This document shows positions 58,763 to 64,000 of a DNA stretch of 64,000 nucleotides, one piece after another. How positions within the stretch are numbered: position 1 is the stretch's first letter; each line of letters begins with the position of its first letter. The stretch covers positions 4,124,501-4,188,500 of the forward strand of contig NZ_CP014544.1 of assembly GCF_001586255.1 (NCBI RefSeq), given 5' to 3'. Source of the DNA: Zhongshania aliphaticivorans (GTDB taxonomy: Bacteria > Pseudomonadota > Gammaproteobacteria > Pseudomonadales > Spongiibacteraceae). Position numbers and translations under genes: made by a program. The notes under the pieces were generated by a model, which did no database searches, was not told the origin of the DNA, and was given only the letters and a program-made list of their open reading frames with translations.

Positions 58763-59872
58763 ATGAAATTTTCGATTTCGCGGGAAGCGTTGATTAAGCC
58801 CTTAAATTTAGTGGCAGGTGTAGTCGAGCGTCGTCAAACACTACCTATTTTGGCGAACGTTCAGCTGGTTTTAGCGGGCCAGGAGTTGGCGCTTACGGGG
58901 ACAGATCTCGAGGTTGAGCTTATTGGTCGGGTTCAGTTGCCCGAAGGGGCGATACAAAGTCTTGGTGAAATTACTATCCCAGCGAAAAAACTGGTGGATA
59001 TTTGTAAAGCCCTTCCCGACGGCTCTGATATTAATCTGCAACTGGATGATCAGAAGCTAATTATAAAGTCTGGACGTAGTCGCTTTCAGCTCTCTACTCT
59101 CCCTGCAAATGATTTTCCCAGTGTAGATCAGGCTAAGGGCGGTCAGGTATTTACCTTAAAGCAAGGGGAGTTAAAGCGTTTAATTGAGCGCACTAGCTTC
59201 GCAATGGCACAACAGGACGTCCGTTATTATTTAAACGGCATGTTATTCGAACTCACCAATGGTCAGTTGCGCTTAGTTGCTACCGATGGCCACCGCTTGG
59301 CGATGGCGACCTATGTCGGCGATATTAACGTAGAGCAAGGCGCTCAAGTTATTGTTCCGCGCAAGGGTGTAGTGGAGTTAGCACGGTTATTGATCAATGA
59401 AGAGGAAGAGGCAGAAGTTATTATTGGTAGTAATCATATTCGGGTTATTACTAAAGATTTTACCTTTACCTCTAAGCTTATTGACGGCAAGTTTCCAGAT
59501 TATGAGCGAGTTTTGCCTCGCGGTAGTACTAAAGTGGTCCTGGGGTCACGGGCTGATCTGCGTCAGGCGTTTGCAAGAACCGCGATACTTTCAAATGAGA
59601 AGTACCGCGGTATACGGATGTTACTAAGCAATGGTGAGCTTCGGATCGTTGCCAATAACCCGGAGCAAGAGGAAGCTGAGGAAACGGTTGCAGTTGATTA
59701 TCAGGGCGAAAACCTTGAAATCGGCTTTAATGTTAGCTATTTGCTGGATGTCCTGTCGGCAATTCATGGGGAAACGGCGCGATTCTCGCTGTCTGACGCT
59801 AATAGTTCGGCGTTGGTTGAAGAATCCGATGGCAGCGATTGCCAGTACGTTGTGATGCCAATGCGGCTTTAA
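58763..59872 (+). CDS. dnaN: DNA polymerase III beta sliding clamp
   Basis: The 369-residue clamp starts MKFSISREALIKPLNLVAGVVERRQTLPILANV and ends QYVVMPMRL, the conserved C-terminus that forms part of the partner-binding pocket. Three tandem clamp folds of about 120 residues are present. The ring tethers polymerase to DNA. It follows dnaA by 114 bp. Confidence 0.98.
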   Translation: MKFSISREALIKPLNLVAGVVERRQTLPILANVQLVLAGQELALTGTDLEVELIGRVQLPEGAIQSLGEITIPAKKLVDICKALPDGSDINLQLDDQKLIIKSGRSRFQLSTLPANDFPSVDQAKGGQVFTLKQGELKRLIERTSFAMAQQDVRYYLNGMLFELTNGQLRLVATDGHRLAMATYVGDINVEQGAQVIVPRKGVVELARLLINEEEEAEVIIGSNHIRVITKDFTFTSKLIDGKFPDYERVLPRGSTKVVLGSRADLRQAFARTAILSNEKYRGIRMLLSNGELRIVANNPEQEEAEETVAVDYQGENLEIGFNVSYLLDVLSAIHGETARFSLSDANSSALVEESDGSDCQYVVMPMRL

Positions 59873-59995
59873 GTGAGGCCTGTCGTTCTCTCCTTGCACT
59901 GTGATATTTGCTCTGCCACATACAATAAAATGGGGTGCTGTATGCGCCCCACCCTTCCCTTCTGTATGAAAGCCTCGTCTTTGGTGTTGATTTAA

Positions 59996-61168
59996 GTGCG
60001 TATACGTAAACTCAACATTCATAGTTTTAGAAACTTAAAATCGACCAGTTTGATTGATTTTCAGGATTTCAATTTTATACACGGTCTTAACGGAAGTGGT
60101 AAGACGAGTATATTGGAGGCTATACATACCTTGGCCCTCACTCGCTCCTTCCGTTCTCGAAAAATGCAAACCGTCATTTCATTTGATCAAGACGCCTTAA
60201 CTGTTCGCGGCGAATTTGACGCAGTTGGGCGCAAGCGTAATTGCGCGCAGCAGCCGCCAGAAGATATTTCCTCGATTGGCGTTCGGCGATCTCGTCAAGA
60301 TTTGGTGCTTGTTAAGGTTAATGGCGAGAAGCTTGGGTCGGTAGGTCAATTGGCTGGGGTTCTTCCTGTTCAAGTTATTAACCCGGCGAGCTTCGAACTG
60401 CTCGAAGGGAGCCCCGGTGTTCGGCGACAATTCTTAGACTGGGGAGTGTTCCACGTGAAACATTCAGGTTTTTTTGAGTTGTGGCCGCGGTACAGGAAGG
60501 CGCTACAACAGCGTAATTCTCTGCTCAGACGTGGTAATATAGACGCTGCAGCACTCGCGCCTTGGGATGCTGAATTGTCGACGACAGCGGCGCTTATCAC
60601 GGCTGCGCGGCTGCGCCATTTTGACGAGTTAGCGATCGCCTTTGACAGTGTATATCGCCAGCTTTTACGTAACAGTGTGGTGTTTTCCGGTTTGGATGGT
60701 TTAGTGCCTGATTCAATGCCCGCGCTGAGCTTAGAGTTCTTTGGTGGGTGGAAGGATTTTGATGAGCGTGGCTATGCCGAGGTATTAAAGGACGACGTGG
60801 CGCAAGACCTCCGCGCGGGCTTTACTCGTAGTGGGCCCCATCGCGCAGATATCGATTTGAAGTGCGGCAAACTTAGGGCTGGAGAGGTGTTGTCTCGAGG
60901 TCAAATTAAGACCATCGTTTGCGCTCTGAAGTTGGCGCAATCAAAAGTGCTGTTGGATCAAGGCATTCCGACAGTTTTTTTGATTGACGACTTAGCGGCA
61001 GAACTCGATGAGGGGCGGTGTAGAGCTGTCTTTTCCGAATTGGTAGATTTAGATGTTCAGGTTTTTGCGACGGCTGTTAAGGAGTCAGACTTACATAATG
61101 ATTGGTGTCGCGACAAGCCCTTGAAAAGGTTTCACGTGGAACATGGCATCGTTACGCCGTTAATGTAA
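59996..61168 (+). CDS. recF: DNA repair protein RecF
   Basis: The 390-residue protein starts at the GTG at 59996 (reads MRIRKLNIHSFRNLKS). Walker A is GLNGSGKTSILEAIHTL (about residues 31-47). The signature LSRGQIKTIVCALKLAQ and Walker B VFLIDDLAAELDE lie near 300 and 330. It loads RecA at gaps. It is about 20-30 residues longer than most RecF proteins, partly through a Gln/Pro-containing segment near residues 80-100. Two ParB-binding parS-like sites lie within its coding sequence. Confidence 0.96.
   Translation: MRIRKLNIHSFRNLKSTSLIDFQDFNFIHGLNGSGKTSILEAIHTLALTRSFRSRKMQTVISFDQDALTVRGEFDAVGRKRNCAQQPPEDISSIGVRRSRQDLVLVKVNGEKLGSVGQLAGVLPVQVINPASFELLEGSPGVRRQFLDWGVFHVKHSGFFELWPRYRKALQQRNSLLRRGNIDAAALAPWDAELSTTAALITAARLRHFDELAIAFDSVYRQLLRNSVVFSGLDGLVPDSMPALSLEFFGGWKDFDERGYAEVLKDDVAQDLRAGFTRSGPHRADIDLKCGKLRAGEVLSRGQIKTIVCALKLAQSKVLLDQGIPTVFLIDDLAAELDEGRCRAVFSELVDLDVQVFATAVKESDLHNDWCRDKPLKRFHVEHGIVTPLM
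60447..60462. promoter_or_regulatory. parS-like ParB-binding site 1 (inside recF)
   Basis: TGTTCCACGTGAAACA matches the bacterial parS consensus TGTTTCACGTGAAACA at 15 of 16 positions. ParB and ParA are encoded about 16 kb to the left. A coding-region location is common for parS sites, which nucleate ParB spreading near the origin. Confidence 0.88.
61128..61143. promoter_or_regulatory. parS-like ParB-binding site 2 (3' end of recF)
   Basis: GGTTTCACGTGGAACA matches the parS consensus at 14 of 16 positions, and its complement contains the same TGTTCCACGTGAAAC core as site 1. It lies 681 bp from site 1. Two sites sharing the same non-consensus C supports a real ParB target. Confidence 0.82.
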
Positions 61169-61307
61169 TTGCGATTATAAGTTCGTTAATCGAGGGTGTG
61201 TCAGGCTAAATACCGGTAGTGTTTGGTTTGGTGATAGAAATTGGCAGTCTGTGCTGCAGTACAACAATAAGTTCTCGCCTGCTCGTCAGGCGTAAGAGGT
61301 TTTATAA

Positions 61308-63725
<2,418 letters not shown>

Positions 63726-63734
63726 AACCGTTTT

Positions 63735-63764
63735 AAAGCTCAACCTGCGTATAGGTTGGGCTTT
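63735..63764 (+). terminator. Hairpin after gyrB
   Basis: AAAGCTCAACCT-GCGTAT-AGGTTGGGCTTT forms a stem of about eleven base pairs with one G-T pair, nine bases past the gyrB stop. The T run is short (three), so termination may be partial, but it also faces the convergent plsC-like gene. Confidence 0.75.
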
Positions 63765-63843
63765 AACGCTGGCCCCTCCTCTTACTCGTCTTACTTCCTT
63801 TTACTGCTATAGAATTCCATGCTGTTTTTTAGACGGGTGACGC

Positions 63844-64000
63844 TTAAGGCTGTCGTTGTTGCGGCATTTTTGCGCATTGGTCCTCAATCCAGTTTTCTAC
63901 TTCTAGGGTGAGTTCGCGGCTTTCCCGACCGGTACTGGGAATTGCGTCGCCAATCACTAGGCTTACTGTTCCCGGCCGAATTAACAGGCTTTTAGTAGGC
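63844..64000 (-). CDS. 1-acyl-sn-glycerol-3-phosphate acyltransferase-like protein, C-terminal part (cut by window edge)
   Basis: The last 52 codons are present: TKSLLIRPGTVSLVIGDAIP, then STGRESRELTLEVENWIEDQCAKMPQQRQP and a TAA stop. RPGTVSLVIGDAIP followed by an amphipathic helix is the typical end of PlsC-type acyltransferases, which make phosphatidic acid. A plsC-like gene convergent with gyrB is also the usual arrangement in Pseudomonas-like genomes. The catalytic HX4D region lies outside the window. Confidence 0.72.
   Translation of the reverse strand, partial: PTKSLLIRPGTVSLVIGDAIPSTGRESRELTLEVENWIEDQCAKMPQQRQP

Overview
The window reads as the chromosome of a marine-type gammaproteobacterium. 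This is inferred from gene content and order: dnaA-dnaN-recF-gyrB followed by a plsC-like gene, rpmH-rnpA-yidD-yidC-mnmE, then mnmG-rsmG-parA-parB-atpIBEFHAGDC-glmU-glmS. That is the origin neighbourhood of Pseudomonas/Cellvibrionales-like bacteria. I cannot name the genus from sequence alone.

The window has two halves. From about 32.5 kb to the right edge lies a conserved origin-proximal core: glmS/glmU, the complete F1Fo ATP synthase operon, the parAB segregation genes, mnmG/rsmG, mnmE/yidC/yidD/rnpA/rpmH, and dnaA/dnaN/recF/gyrB. Two clusters of DnaA boxes occur here, one next to mnmG (with an AT-rich stretch) and one between rpmH and dnaA. Two parS-like ParB sites lie inside recF. A TonB receptor / periplasmic binding protein / hybrid histidine kinase module sits between mnmE and the mnmG-side origin.

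From 1 to about 22.7 kb the sequence is accessory and rearranged. A three-gene ABC-3C-type conflict system (DUF2326-like ABC ATPase, small middle component, SMEK-domain protein) spans 1.55-4.45 kb and is flanked by attC-like integron recombination sites. A second block at 19.2-22.0 kb holds three further cassette-like genes, all on the minus strand: an uncharacterised helical protein, a PD-(D/E)XK-like nuclease candidate and a ClpP/SDH-class serine protease. It also holds a truncated second copy of the small cassette gene at 1.2-1.4 kb. No integron integrase is visible, so these look like integrase-less cassette clusters. An intact IS630-family element, an IS21-family remnant, a 3' fragment of tRNA-Pro (a probable integrase attachment scar), an intact IS4-family element and a truncated REP-associated transposase mark the rearrangements.

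Between the two blocks (5.4-17.5 kb) lies a coherent locus. A START-domain protein and a MerR-type regulator face a series of genes for a DUF3604 lipoprotein, a TonB-dependent receptor, a Baeyer-Villiger-type monooxygenase, an SDR and a DUF1254/DUF1214 protein. It looks like uptake and oxidation of a hydrophobic compound, with substrate unknown. An IS4 element has landed between DUF3604 and the receptor gene.

From 22.7 to 32.5 kb there are ordinary chromosomal genes: an ATP-grasp protein, lemA with two TPM-domain genes, a cysteine-cluster protein, an EamA permease, groES-groEL behind a textbook sigma-32 promoter, an MFS exporter, and two proteins of unknown function.
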